Shown here: in pieces, positions 1 to 13,711 of the stretch
Layout of the letters: each line of letters starts with the position of its first letter
Position numbering within the stretch: position 1 is the stretch's first letter
Source of the DNA: Cunninghamia lanceolata
Taxonomy: Eukaryota; Streptophyta; Pinopsida; Cupressales; Cupressaceae
Direction: 5' to 3'
Length of the DNA stretch: 64,000 nucleotides
NCBI GenBank assembly: GCA_027924645.1
Contig: BSBN01000140.1
Span: 8,810,501 to 8,874,500 of the forward strand
Notes under the pieces: generated by a model
Databases searched by the model: none
What the model was told of the DNA's origin: nothing
The model's input: only the letters and a program-made list of their open reading frames with translations
Made by a program: the position numbers and the translations under genes

Positions 1-3000
1 TTTGCATTTTTTTGAAAACAGTTGTTAGTTTAGGAATTTTAGTAGCATTTCACGCTGTCTTATCAGCTGAAATCACAAAGGGTTTGCAAAGAATTGTTGT
101 TCCAACCATTAAAATCTGTAGATCGCATGTAATACCCCTTGTCGGCATAGCTAGACATTCCAAGTGAGAGATTCCAAGCAAGCTAAGACCTAGCTATAGA
201 AACCTTGGAGTAGTCTTACCTAGGGTAGGATACTTTTCAAGAGAGGTGTGATACCAGCAATCATACCTGCGTTGTTGAGTGGAAAAACCACCATCAACAC
301 CCAACAACCCGATATATATAAAAATTGCATATGCAAAAGGTAAATGAAGAAATCACATAAGTGCAAAATTAAATAGTTTGAAGGACCTGATATGCAAGTG
401 AAGTCACCCAGATCTCCTCTTTGACTAGGTTCTTCAGGATGGTGATGTCATCATGTTTTTTTCACAGTGTATCCATTTTGTATGTCTGTATGCATACAAA
501 CGACAATCCTTTTGCAGCGAAGATAAAATTGACGGTGTGCAAGATGGTCACTGACTCTGGAGATGAATGTGCTGGTTCTAGCCGACAGGACGTCTCAGCA
601 GCTGAATTAAGTGTTGCAGAGCTCGACTATTCAAAGGTCTCAAGTGATAAAAAATGCAGAAATTTAAAGGATTTGTGGACTTGAAGTGTCGTAAAAGCTT
701 TGCCCAGGGGTGATCTGTCCCATCTTCCATCAATGCAGAAATATCTTCCCAACTACCCCTTTCAGATATTTTCTACATTCATTTCTATAGGTATACGACT
801 CAGCTGCTCACTTTGAGGACCCAGAAATATCTTTCATCCCCCTGTTCCAAATATTTTTCTGCCATGAATTCTTGCAGGTGGACGTCCCTTCTAGCTAAGA
901 TACTTTCTAACAAAGCCATGTGGGTGAAACCCAGGGATGCCAGAATGAGTTAATGCAGCATGGGTGGTGGCTCTTGCTTGTTGACCACTCTTCCTCCTTC
1001 CATTGCTGCTATAGTGAAATAAAATGCTATATATACATGTGAAAGAAATGTATTGTTGTTGGTTGTTCTTCTGGGCTACTATAGGATAGAGGATCTTTGC
1101 AACCAGACATTTGTAATACAATTGCAGGAGCAACTAGATTTGATGGATTGTGCTCTTATGTTGAGCCTCTCATGTCTCTAGTTTTGTTCACCAATGAATG
1201 TAATTGGTTGTTCTGCGTCTGTCTCCTTGCATTATTCTCTATTTTGTAATGGCTATTTAGCCTCTATAATGAATAAAAAATAGTATTTTGCCTCTCTTTT
1301 ATTATTTTAGCACTGTGTCTGCTCTTTGGATTAGTGTGGGATGTGTATTGTGGGTAAAACGGTCCCTTTTATTTCCCCATTATTCTATCTTGACCTTTGT
1401 TAGGATCAATATGATTCTATGTAAGTCTTTCTAGCTATGAGATTATTACTGTTTCGATTCAATTGTAGCCAAACATATTTAAATCTGGTGTATCACCCTT
1501 TCATTTCAGTTTCCTTCTAACCCTTTTCCCCTGCAGCATTAGCACTAGGTTTAGATATATTTCTTTAAGCATTAGGCTTAGAATGAGGAACCAACCTTCT
1601 CTAGAGGTTTGATCTTAATTTGTAAAGTCCCACACTTTCAAGATCATTCCCATTGTGTCATTAGAATGCTTGGGCTCTCTCCAAGAAGGGTGCAATTCTA
1701 GGTGACAACACTAACCTTCTTACCTCATTAGCTATCTTAAAAGTGGAAGATTTAATCATTACCACATGGTTATGTCTCTTTAATTATGAAGATAATTCAA
1801 TTGAATCTCTAGAGGAGTCTTACATCTTAACAAAAATTTCATTGTCCCTTTGTAGTTCATCATGTGAATGTGACAATCTTCACATGTTTCCTTGATTGAC
1901 TTTTGATAACAAAGGAAGATGGCAATCTTATGATCAATGACTAATCCTAGAGAAATCATGATGTAACAACCCAATTGAACTCCTCATGACAAGTTTGTTA
2001 TTGGTTTAAGGCTATCTTAAAGGTCCATAACAATCTATGAATTTAATAACAATTAACAGTCCTTAATGGTCATGACAACATTATACAAGATACTAAAGTT
2101 CATGCTAAGATGATGATTTCCTCTTCCCTATCAAATGGTAAGGATCAACACAATTGTTCCTATCATATCATGATTTGAAATAGGACCGATCAAGAAACCT
2201 AGTGCTGCACATGGTGCATTTAAATGATAATCTTCTTATGGTTTTCTTGGTATGTATAATGAAACCCACTTAGTTAGGGTTTGATGGATTTCCCTCTAGG
2301 CAATCAAATCCTTATCTCTCAAAACTCCATTTAGATTAGGATCATGACATTCAATTCTAAAACCACACTCTAAGAAATGGATGCTTACAAATGAGTTTTG
2401 ATTCACTCAAATCTTCACATACTCAAACACATATCCAACCTATGAATTCATGATTGATCCAATGCTCAAACCAATGCAAGCATGACTATTGTATTTGTTG
2501 ACCAAGCTTATTGATAGTCATGTAAAGTTAGAGAAATTCATCCAAAACCATTACAAACTATTTCTAGCTTTGCCATAGGAAATGTTGGATCTTCTAGAAT
2601 GAGTACTTAACATCAAACCAATAGCCAACTCCATAGAAAAATTAACGAAATTGAAACCTTGGACCTAACATATGATGACAAACCTTGACAACAAATTCAT
2701 TATGGTAGTCCTAATAGCCCTACTGCTATACTCTAACTACTGTGATAATACAATGCTTGGCTAATGATATCTCTCAGAGTCCTTAAGAGGCCTCTTTTGA
2801 TATGACAGTCCTTCATATTGACATTTAACCTTGATACCAAACACCCTATGATCAAACACCATAATGATAGTCGTAGATAACAAAATCAATTATAGGACAG
2901 TCCTATTGAGAGGGTTGTGACAAGATGAATGAGAGGATAACTCATAAGCATAACATGACCTTGATAATATATGCATGCAAATCCTTTTTTACAAACCTCC

Positions 3001-3968
3001 AGATAGTCTTGAAACAAAGATACCCTTTTATGCCCATGACTGTCCTAGTATTTGATTGAACCTAACATGATTGTCTGTATAGTCTTTAATTGATCTTTCT
3101 TGTCTCCCTCACTACAAGTACTCATGATCCATGTACCCTTTCAAATTTATTTTAGCACTGGTAATATAATCTGTATCTTTGACTTGCTATAGACTTAGAC
3201 AATGGTAACTAAATAATAACCTCTCCCAAAGCCTTTATAATACATTGTGACCACATTTTAGACTTTATACATGAAGGTATACAATGAAATAATCTTGAAG
3301 GTCATCAAATGGGAAAAGGGAAACTAGGACCACATTAGGATTTATTAACTATAAGACTAAACATATGGTATAGACTCCAAAACTCCTTTCAAAAGATGAA
3401 TACTATGAATAACATAAAGGGATTAGCCCTAAATAGGCATGATCCTCACCAACATGTATGAAGGCTTGAGATATTAACTAAATGTCCACCTAATAAGAAA
3501 ATGACATTTGATTCAACTTCTAAGGCCAACATCTATCTCTCTTATAATAAATGTACACCCTCAACTGGACTCAAACCATCAATATATACACACCTAAAAT
3601 CAATTGTCTAAAACTTCATGCCTACAACTTCATCTAGATCCTCATCTAAATAATTTTCCACCAAGAATCAAAATTTAGGTCTTGAATGAAAATCCCAACT
3701 TCAATTTGAAAATTACATAGTTCATTATAATAGCTCTTACATTTTGAAATTTGTATGCACATGTATCTGTACGTTTAATTTAAATATTTCAAGTGTAATT
3801 TCTTGAAACATGTATAGTTTATCTAGTTTATTTATAATTTATAATTTTTCAACATGTACATATGTTTATTTACGATTTATATATATAGATTCTTGAAAAT
3901 TAATTTTGTACTCAAGTTTGTATGTTTATATGTATATATGCAGGTTCATAGTTTTTATATATATCATC
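1..3968. other. No recognisable gene
   Basis: I see no coding region, RNA gene or element boundary that I can support in this stretch. The short open frames here (for example 421-684 on plus and 1780-1974 on minus) lack family motifs, need non-ATG starts or are ordinary chance frames. The DNA is AT-rich, and stretches near 1.2-1.3 kb resemble untranslated sequence. It may hold very old repeats that cannot be read by eye. Confidence 0.5.
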
Positions 3969-6376
3969 ATGGATGATATTCACTTTGATGCTGAGGACTT
4001 CCTCAATGCACAAGATGAATAGGCACCATTTCCAGCCCCACCCCCACCTCTAGATGCCCCACCTCCAGGCATCCCACCTCCACCCCCACCTAGACCCCCA
4101 CCTAGAACTGACCAAGCTCACTTGTGAGCCATAATTAATAAAAATGTGGATTCCATACAAGAAAAATTAAATTCCATTCACAGTGAACAATCCATGCCAC
4201 CTCATGTGGTACGTTTTGCAACTTTGATACAAAACATTGTAGATTATGTGAGGTCTATTGACTCAAACTTTGATGGATTCTAGAAATGGAGAGAGGAGAG
4301 GCGCCAATTTTATACTGATGGCCTCTCCTATAAGGATATTTTGGATCTTAAAATCACAAAAGGCCATTTAGTGCAATATTTTAGACACCCCATCACAAAT
4401 GAACCTATTCCTACAAATAATAAAAGAATATCAATCAGGTGGTGTAGACATGAAGGAATGTCTACCAATTTTTGTGATAGATGGTGGATGGTGTTTGATT
4501 ATCCACCTCATGCTAATTGTGAGGTTCCTTTATATTATTTGAAAAAATTATACGTAGAGTTTGTTATGAATAAAAAACCCAACTATTTTGATTTTAGATC
4601 ATTCTAGGCTATTGGTGGTGGCATGCCACAACAGAAGTTGGGGGCACGGGTTGATCCCCAATGACCTATGCTTGTTCAACATCTTATTGACCCTCATGCT
4701 TTTGCCTTTCTTGTGCCCTTCCAGCATCGTGCAGTGGTATCCACACTAGGCACATTGAGTGCACTCTTAGGTAGCCTAGATGAGAAGACTTCTATGATGG
4801 TATCTCAGGTTAGAGACCATGGAGGAGCTGATGGTGCTCAGGTTAGAGACCATGGAGGACCTGATGGTGGAAGTGGTCCTAGTACCACTCCACATGTGTC
4901 GATGCCTCATACATGTACGAGTTGCAATCAGTTGTGTTATGGACCTTATCAGGCAGTTGCACCCACTTCAACTACACATACAGCATCTGATAATATGGGT
5001 GAATCATTTGTTGATTATCTATTTGTTGAGGATCATCCCACTGATCATTCGACACAAGTATACATATAGGTTACACACATGTTGAATTTATAACAATTTT
5101 AAAAACATGTTTTTAATGAACATATAGATCAATTAAATTGTAATATTTTAACAATTGAATTGTTTAGTGTGAATGATGGCAACAGGGACCATTGATCGAT
5201 TTAATTTTTCATCAACACCTATTCATCTTGGGCACCCATTTGGGGTATTTTGAATGATTTATATTTTAAATAATTTTATTTACTTGATTTTAATTTGTAA
5301 TTCAGTCTTGAACATGTACATTAAATATTTATGTTGGTTCAAGGTTCTTCCACATTGAATCCTCCATCTGAGGGTGTCTTGAGCGCTCCTCCATCATTGG
5401 GCATCTCACATGACCCTTTTGTATGTATATTGTTTTAAAAAACTATATATATATTTAGATTTTTCTATTTTGAATTCACTATATCTAAAAACGTGAATGT
5501 ACTATTTAATATATATTAAAAATATATGTCTATGTAGGTTGACACAACAATGAGGATGGGCATTGCAGCACACTTGGATGATCCAAGTTTATATTAGGAG
5601 TTGACTGCATTTCAGGTTGTTGAAAAATGTATCTATGTCTACGTGCAATATGTAGGTCTTTTAAATAGATCAAAACAAAAATTGGGTACATACACAAGTG
5701 AATATATATGTTTTAACCTGATTTGTACACATGTGCTAAGTTATAAATGACCTTGTAGGAGCTTGTCAGTGACACATTTCATCCTATTCATGCCATTCCA
5801 CCTACAACACATTCAGAGTAGGAGGACAGAGGAGATGGGCAGCGTGATACGGTATAATTTAAAATTTAGATTATATTTAAAGTCAATTAAAATATGCATT
5901 GTGAACTTAAGTAAATTTCAATAGAATATATATGTTGACATGTGTTAAAAATTCTTTTTCTTTTGCAGCTTGAGACATGTCATGTAGCTAAGCCTATAGA
6001 GATAGGTCCTAGAATAGAGGATACACAACAACCTCTTACAATATAATAATTTAAATATGATAAATTATAAATTAAATTAAATTAAATCATTTTTAAAATC
6101 GTCTTACATCTAATTTCAACTTTCTTTCTCTTGTACATGTAGATTGATTCAAAGCATGTAGAGACAGGTCCAGGTGCACCAGAGCATGCCTCTCAGCCTC
6201 ACACGGTAATTTAATTTTATGATAAATTATAAATTAAATTGTCATTAAATCATTTTTAATCATCTTACATCTTATTTCATCTAAATCTTTCTCTTCTACA
6301 AAGTGATTTGGGTCATCTGAGTAGTTTGCATGGTGTGAAGAGGTCTCTTGATTATAGAGACAATATGAGTTAGGTT
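3969..6376 (+). pseudogene. Decayed multi-exon gene of unknown family with a chain of small exons
   Basis: A first exon of about 1.1 kb runs in one frame from the ATG at 3969 to about 5064. At least five in-frame stops interrupt it (TAG near 4018, TGA near 4125, others near 4281, 4605 and 4662). It begins with an acidic stretch, then a proline-rich run (about 4035-4105), then a region rich in aromatic residues (WREERRQFY, RWWMVFDYPP). It also has a short internal duplication (QVRDHGGADGA/QVRDHGGPDGG). Small candidate exons follow, each with AG before and usually GT after: about 5343-5420, 5539-5614, 5759-5850, 5970-6042, 6143-6206 and 6303-6376. The last ends in TAG. Exons 5970-6042 and 6143-6206 are similar to each other (AKPIEIGP and SKHVETGP). 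I do not recognise the family. The decay suggests a transposon gene or dead duplicate. Exon boundaries are by eye. Confidence 0.5.
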
Positions 6377-8411
6377 ATTTCATTGGCTATATTTTGACTA
6401 TTTCATGGACTACATATATACTATTTCTCATGAAATTTATATTGTTCATGGACTTTATATTTTGAACATGGGTTGTATTGTCATGAACTTTATATATTGT
6501 TTCATCCAGACTTTATTTTATTTCAGTATTTTATGTCCTAGATACAAGACTTTATTTCATTTCAGTATTTTATGTCCATAAACATTTAAGTGAAATAAAA
6601 ATGACACTAGATATCTTATTCAATATCATTTTTATATCTAAATATATATAGAAATTGGGATTCTTTTAAAAAATAACAAAAACTAATTGGTTTTTATAGT
6701 GAGAAAACAATTTAACATCTTCTTATAATTGTCTATATCTACTTAGCTTCCAATGCCCTTTATAAATGGAATTTTAGATAGTAAGATTTTCACAAAGTGG
6801 TTTCAAGTATTCTATAGTAATATGTCTCATCAAGGTTATGGGAAATTTTTTACTTCATTTATTAAATTGTTGGCAATTCTTATATATCATGCCTTTAGAA
6901 ATTAAATAATGAACATTATCAAAATTGTGTATTAATAGAACAAGCTAACTAATGTATAGATAAAAAGATAAGTTGGCTTTTATCTTAATATCATGTTGTT
7001 TTGGTTATGGAAATGTAACACATTTTTTATATTAAATAAGTAATTGTCAATATGAAAGACTTCCACTATTTTAACTAGTAATGTGTTTTACTTGTAAAAG
7101 TTCTTTATAAAGGGAACAGACAGAGAGAAAGTAAGTAGGACCCAGAGGATATGTTTTTTTGATTGAATGTACAAATGGAGCCTAGAGGCTCTCTAAGATT
7201 TAGTCTAAGATAGACAACTACTTCAAACTTAGTGAGGAAAATATATCCAAATGAGCTATTGAAAGATACTTGTAAGCCTTCTACATGGGAATAGTTTTGA
7301 GAGTGATTTGTATTACTTTTAGCAATGTTGTGAATGTTAGAAAGGATGAACATTGAGTATGTGTTTGCATAATAGTTCAAGATGTATCTTGGTTATGGTC
7401 TAGACCATTATCATGATGAATGTAGTGTTGACTTCTATATATACTTGTTACAAGTTCTAGTTTCTAGATGAGTTGTAGCAGTTGAAAGTTATTTAGGATG
7501 GAGTATTACAAAGGCATAGTTTTGTCTCTTGTTGATGTAACAATATGAATTTGTGTTGGGTGCATATAGTCTTCATTATGGGTCAAAATTTTTAAGGAAA
7601 TGATTATGTGGTTACATTGTTGGGTTGTTCTTTTGCATTAGAGTAATGATAGTTCACTTTCCATTTTGGCAACTAATTATCCTTTCCTCCTAGCAAGTTG
7701 TTATGATTTGGATGGTGGTTGTTTAGGTTGTCTACGTGGGATGTGGGAGAAACCTATTATATAAAATAGTTTCTTGGTGGTCACATGGATGATCATTGGC
7801 ATCCAAGATAACTATCCATCTTCCAAACAAGGGTAGTTGTTAGGGCAACAATGACTATGCTAAGTACTAGTTCATCTTCATTATTGAGCACAAAATAAAG
7901 AAGAATTAAGGATAGAATGAAGATAAGAGTGTAATGGTTGGATTGAGAGAGGACTCTAATACTAGTTTGAGGAGAATAAAGAGAGATATATATGGTTATT
8001 GAAGCTCAGAAGTAACATAACTATGTAGGATACTATGGATTAACAACTTCAAATTGGCCATTTTTGGCATTAAACCTCTATGTGATAGTAGTAAAATTGT
8101 TATGGGATAGTAGTTGTATACCCTTCTTGGATTTTTTCACTTGATTGGCCTTTTCTCTAGAGGAATATTGGTGTTGTGTGATATGTGCTTTGTTTATGTG
8201 TTTAATTTCCTTTATGTTATTTAAATAATCCATACTAGTATATGTTGATAGAATAAAGGGGAAACGTATGGTGAGAGTAGAATGAGTAGAGATAGCTTAG
8301 GATTCCATTGTTGTTACAACACTATGGTTATTAACCTAAAGGTTTATCAATCAAGTGATATAAATTGGGTTTTAATAACTTGAGATTGTCATTTTATAAG
8401 CTTATTGGTTT
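6377..8411. other. No gene seen; AT-rich, possibly upstream part of a gypsy element
   Basis: No convincing coding sequence on either strand. The segment lies directly upstream of a gypsy gag fragment, so its right part may be an old LTR or leader. I could find no second copy in the window and no primer-binding site to prove this. Confidence 0.35.
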
Positions 8412-8880
8412 ATGTCTAACACAAGATCAAATGAAAATAGGATTCTAGTACCTTTTAAGCCTAAGGTTGAATCAAGGGATTGGCTAAGAAGAGTGTGATA
8501 TGAAATAATGGAAATGGAAGAAGATGTAGAAGTAATATTTTAGGAATTATAAGCAAAAGTGGCTAGGATAGCCATGGTTGATGGAAAGTTAGATAGGCTA
8601 GAAAGTATGATACTCACCCTAATAGCAAGAATGGATGGAAATAGGGTGCAGCAAGATGGAGGTAAACATGACGTTGGTGTTTCACAAAAAGACACTCCAA
8701 AATCTAATAGGTTTTCAACATGAGGCCAAAACTAATATCTAATCATTTGATGGAGAAATTAGTGTAGAGAAATTAGGCCAATGGTTGTCTTACATGGAAG
8801 TGTATTTCAGTTTGTACTAGGAAAATATATCCAAATCAAGAAAACTAGTGCTCACTTACTATATTAATTCAATTCTTGAC
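8412..8880 (+). pseudogene. Ty3/gypsy gag fragment
   Basis: Reading from the ATG at 8412 gives a start typical of plant gypsy Gag (MSNTRSNENRI). A charged helical stretch follows (VARIAMVDGKLDRLES, about 8560-8610). After a frameshift near 8710 comes the Gag core signature FDGEISVEKLGQWLSYMEVYF (about 8740-8810). Stops lie in the frame at about 8499, 8541 and 8818. Gag is the structural protein of LTR retrotransposons. Here only its N-terminal part survives, and no protease, reverse transcriptase or integrase follows, so this is a truncated relic. The assignment rests on motif resemblance, not a search. Confidence 0.65.
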
Positions 8881-8998
8881 AGTAGATTAATATATTTTAC
8901 ACTTGTTAGTTAATCACTAGTCTATGTGTAAGCATTTATAAACACTAACTTAAGAAACCACTATGTTATATTTCATCCAAATCTTGTCTATGTTACTT

Positions 8999-9435
8999 TA
9001 TATGTCATAATATGATGTCTTAAGGGGTCCTAATAGGACTTCTTAAGGGGATCAAAGAGTTCAAACTACATGTCTCATGTTGGATCACAATTGATAAAAT
9101 TAAGTATTCTAGACCAGTTAGGGTGACTTGTCATCATAACAAATGATATAATTAAGTAGTAGAAATTAGGATGATTCATCATTTAACAATCACAAAAGTT
9201 ATACAAATATAATGCTAATGTTAATATAATTTATGTTGCAATATGATGTCTTAAGGGGTCCTAATAGGACGTCTTAAGGGGATCAGAGAATTCAAACTAC
9301 ATGTCTCATATTTAATCACAATTGATGTAATTTAGGATGACTCGTCATAACAATCCGATGTCTTAATTTATGTCATAATGGGATGTCTTAAGGGATCCTA
9401 ATACGATGTCTTAAGGGGATGTCTTAAGTTCTTAA
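8999..9435 (+). repeat. Tandem repeat with CTTAAGGGG motifs
   Basis: Two similar units begin at 9009 and 9240 (period 231). Each carries GATGTCTTAAGGGGTCCTAA, a second CTTAAGGGGATC and a shared tail (TTCAAACTACATGTCTCAT). A shorter third unit starts near 9377. The core CTTAAG is itself palindromic. Confidence 0.75.
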
Positions 9436-9439
9436 ATTT

Positions 9440-10038
9440 TGGTGAAGTTGCCCAAGGCAACCAAATTTAACAATAATACAATCAAATTTAAAGTAGAAAA
9501 AAATGCACATTTAACAAACAAATTTTATAGAATAATAATTTTGATATATAAAAGTGCAGAGTATAATTGTGTACATACACATGTATACAAATTTGTGTAC
9601 ATTGAAATGTGTAATAATGTAATTGTGTATGTACATATATGCCAACTCAAAATAATGTTTGCAAAATGTGGCTATGCCATCTCAAGAAAATCTGAAACTT
9701 GTGGGGAATGTAGTAGGTCTTCACGCCACCTGATATAAAAATAATACAAGCAATATCAATATATCATCAAAACATGTATTATAATTTATATAAAACTATC
9801 TATATACACAACTTGTATCTATATTTATAATTGCCTCACACATGTACATATAGGTTTAATCTGCATCCTCTCAAGTTTTTGTTTCAAAGTATGTGATGAA
9901 TTTGTGATGATGGCCTAAGGATATAAAAGGACAATTTAAATCAATTTCAACTAATAATGCACAAGAAATATCAAAACATGTATTTAATGTATTTAAAAGA
10001 ATAATAAAAACTATTTAACTATATTTACCTGTATTTAC
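9440..10038. other. No gene seen
   Basis: AT-rich sequence between the CTTAAG repeats and the end of the minus-strand transposase-like pseudogene. It probably includes that gene's 3' untranslated part. The plus-strand open frame at 9439-9738 has no motif and is likely chance. Confidence 0.4.
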
Positions 10039-13000
10039 TTATTCCATTGTACCATCTCCATCCTCTCTTTTTTCCAACACATCAATGATTGTCTCATGCT
10101 CTTCCATAGAAATTGTCCATAGATATTTATTTGCAGGTTTTCCATGATACCTCTCCAGTTTTATATTTGTTGCCAACACCAAATGTGAGTAGTGTATAAT
10201 CTTCTTATGTGTTTCATAATCTTTGAATGGAGGCAAACCATTCTTCCTTATTAGGTATTTTCATAGCCAAGTGCCAACAACCACCACCGAATCTATTGGA
10301 TAATGATAGCCATCATCAAAGAAATTCTCAAAATTTACTTGAGGCGATCAAAGAAGTTCTCAAAATTTTCTTAAGGGGATTAAAGACTTGTTATCAAAAT
10401 TTGCTTAAGGAGATGTCTTAAGGGGATCATTGAACCTTTTGGATAAGGAAAGCCATCATCATTTTCCTGAGATGTGTTTAACTTATGTTTAGTCTCCACA
10501 CAACGAGCCAACCAATACTTTGTTTCCTCTTCATTCTCCTTAGGTGCAACAATAGCATACACATGTTCTGCAAACAAATTTTGATTCGATAACTTGCACA
10601 TGTCCATAAAATTTGACCAATCAACATACATGCATTCATAAGTACACATAAATAAATAAAAGCATTACAAAATAGTAATGTAGTGAAATAAAATGAAATA
10701 ATTTGAATTAAATTACCTTCTTGTACAAGGTCTGAAACACGGTCATAATCGTCTGATGCAAACAGTTGATCATTGTCTTCAATTGTTGTTTCATATTGAT
10801 CGTGTGCTTGTGTAGGTGTCAACGGTCTTTGCTTCCACTCTTCAACCCATTCTGTATTCTCACATGCTTCCCAATCTCCTGAAATACAAAACTAACAAAA
10901 ACATGCAAGCTCCCTTGTCCATATAGTCCATGTACTTACATTCAAACTCCTAAATGAATGCCATTTAGTAGATCCACTGATTGTCTCGCAATCAAGTCTA
11001 GGTAGAATGTTTTCTTCTTCAACCAACCAAAAGAATCAGTGAATTGTAAAGCACTCACTTGATTCAGGTGTACATAATCTTGTATTGCACCAATCCACAA
11101 TCCCACATGCATCTTTAAATTTTATTGCATCCTCAAATTTCAATTGTTGTCTAGCAAGAATTCTTTTAATACACACACTAGCTCCATCATATTCTCCTTT
11201 ACCATGTCTAACTTCAAAAAAAATTCACATATGTTGGACATTATGTTCCTTGTAAACCCTACTTAACCAACAGAACATTCGAGCATTCTTGAACTACCCC
11301 ATACAATTATTTGACCATATGAGATGTTCTGTCATCTGGATTCCTCTTTCTCTTAAATTTGTATAAAATATATTGAAACAATATTAAACAAACTCTGACG
11401 AGTGTAACCGGTTGTCACTCAAATAGAAATGATACTCCCTCAAAACTTTTCTATCATCCTCTGTGCTATCATCTGCATGTCTATAAACAATATGAACAAA
11501 CATAGCCACCTACACTGAATTGTAATATTGTTATTGGATTTCCTCTTATGGAGCTAGAGTATAGTTTTCTGCAAAATCAACCACTGATAGTATAGTACCA
11601 ACTGGAAATGTGTTTCTACATGCACGAAACTATCCATCAAGCCATCGAGCTTGTTAAGAGTGCTTGACATATTTTGGTACAATCTTACTCTTAAATTCTG
11701 ATATGAATGCATGTACACTAACTTTTTCTGTAATTAAATTACAACGCTTTCTAATTTTTCCATCTTTTAAAGAATATTCAACATTCTTAAATCTTTTAAC
11801 ATCCACTATTTGTTGTCCAAAATCATTTTCAACACTTTCATACATACAAACTCCTAAGAAAGAAAGATTGCCACAACCAGTGCATTGTCCAGAAATACAT
11901 GAACTTAAATAAAATAATTCCCCATTAGATCTTTCACAAAACAAACTTGATATAAACTATTTTATTGTTTCAGGTGGCATATTAATATCACATTCCTATA
12001 TAATCATGTTAGTATGTAAAGTACAACGTATATATCAAAACACATCATAATAATAACGAAATTGAACATGTGTTTTACAACAACAAGATATTCATTGCTT
12101 ATTAATCTTTATATACCATGGTTTGCATTTTTCAAAAGATCTTTGACTTATTCTAATATTACCAGGTAACACTAATTCACCACAAAAAAAATTATAAAAT
12201 TCAGTTTGCGTTGTATCTAATAGGTGTTTTGGATGAGGATCGTGAACTTTGGACCCCACTCTTAATTTTAAAACATCTTTAACATTAGATGATACCCTAG
12301 TATTATCATGCCAATATTTTTTGATCAAAGATTTGATTTCAGCATTCAGTTTCATGTCAGATCTCGGGAGTCAACCTCTAAAACTCCAACATTGGTTGAT
12401 TGGATCATTTTCTATACTTTCTCTTCTTTTTGCCACTCTTACCAATGTTTTAGGATGTATTTTTGGAATTCCACTAATATTACTTACCATTCTTCTATTC
12501 AAATTTTCTTTATTAACTATAGCAGTTGTTATAGCTCGTCTTGCTGCATTCTTATCTTTAGATCGACTATTCTTTTCAATAGACTCAATGGCACTAGCAA
12601 CAGTAGACATAGCATGTTTTAGTGATTGATCTTTTCTTCTTGGTTTAACAAAAATGCCTAAGATTTTTATTACTTTTCTCATTTTCCATATTCTCATTAA
12701 TTGCATCATTAGTTGACATTGAAATGGTAGTTTTTTACGACAAAAAAATTCTTTGAATAATCTATTGGCATGTGTTCTTATTTGTCTCCAAGAAATCTTA
12801 CCAGGAAGATTATCCAAAACATCTCTTTCAATTTTTAAAAAAAAAATCTCATTTTCAACATCACATCCTGGATTCTCATTTTCATTTTCAACTTCAAAAC
12901 GATTTTTATTTTCAACAACAAAATGGTTTTCATTTTCATTTTCAACAACAAAATGGCTTTCATTTTCATTTTCAACAAAAAGATTTTCATTTTCATTTTC

Positions 13001-13318
13001 AACAACATTTTGTCTCAAATCTTGATCTCTACGAATATTATCGATCTCAACATTGTTATATCCAGCTTCTTTCAAATCTCTTATCAACACCGTTTCCATT
13101 TCATTCAAAGGTGGATTTGAAGACGTACCTAGATTTGTGTCTATTGAAACATTCTCTATAGCATTGAAAGGGGGATTTGAAGACATACTAGGAGTAGTTT
13201 GTATAATCGTATTAGTTTCCACATTCACCTCTTGCAAATTTGCATTGTCTACATCCATGGTCTCCTCAATATTTTTATCTTCAATAGTTGTGGAATTGGA
13301 TGCTTCAGCATTATTCAT
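10039..13318 (-). pseudogene. Decayed DDE-type transposase-like gene, spliced
   Basis: A long first exon starts at the ATG at 13318 and stays in one frame to a GTAAGT donor near 10940, broken by about a dozen stops (TGA at 12371, TAA at 12092 and others). It opens with an acidic region and Asn-Glu repeats (12,880-13,010). A Lys/Arg-rich part with FEKCKPWYI, a Cys cluster (CISGQCTGCGNL, about 11,860), VVDFAENY (about 11,570), WSNNCMG-stop-FKNA (about 11,290) and RHGKGEYDGASVCIK (about 11,180) follow. These spaced Asp/Glu/His motifs resemble the catalytic core of an RNase H-fold transposase in a widespread family of uncharacterised proteins that I cannot name with certainty. Later exons are about 10878-10717, 10567-10438 and 10292-10039; the phase at the first junction does not fit perfectly. 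The C-terminal exon has HSHLVLATNI-like text. I found no terminal inverted repeats. Confidence 0.6.
10300..10430 (+). repeat. Short direct repeats inside the transposase-like pseudogene
   Basis: Three variants of TCAAAATTTNCTTAAGG and several CTTAAGGGGAT motifs occur within 130 bp, between the last two candidate exons of the minus-strand gene. The same CTTAAGGGGATC word builds the repeat at 9.0-9.4 kb, which suggests one spreading satellite-like sequence or two ends of one element. Confidence 0.6.
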
Positions 13319-13711
13319 TGATTGAATCTTTATTCTTCTATCTCTTTGTATTTTGCCTCCTCTCTATTTGCTTCAATTTCTTCAGGGGTCAATAGCTTCC
13401 TATCCTTCCTCTTATTACGAGTTTGTGATCCCATGATTAAAAAATTCTGAAATATGTACAAATGAATGTCAAAAACTTGAAAGCCTTCCTTCTTTGTTCA
13501 AATCCTTCAAACAAGTAGCAATTCAACAAAACTTCACTCAAATAGTGTCTCAATGATGGCTCCTTTCAAGATTCAAACAAAATCCTAAGTTGTTGGACCT
13601 CCAGAAGACAAAAAATGATAGAGAATGTTGCAAATATTGTTGTCAGCCATAAAGAACAAGTTATAGGGCCGATAGTGACAATCTTATTAAAAAACAGTCA
13701 AATAGTAAACA

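Noticed and set aside
421..684. Open frame of 87 codons on plus
   Set aside because: It needs a TTG start, has no motif and no coding-like neighbours.
12880..13010. Short regular repeats that look like a CRISPR array
   Set aside because: They are codon repeats (ENENEN) inside a coding frame, without unique spacers, in plant DNA.
12753..13161. Plus-strand frames rich in Phe/Ser or His/Phe/Gln
   Set aside because: These are shadows of the Asn-Glu codon repeats of the minus-strand transposase-like gene.
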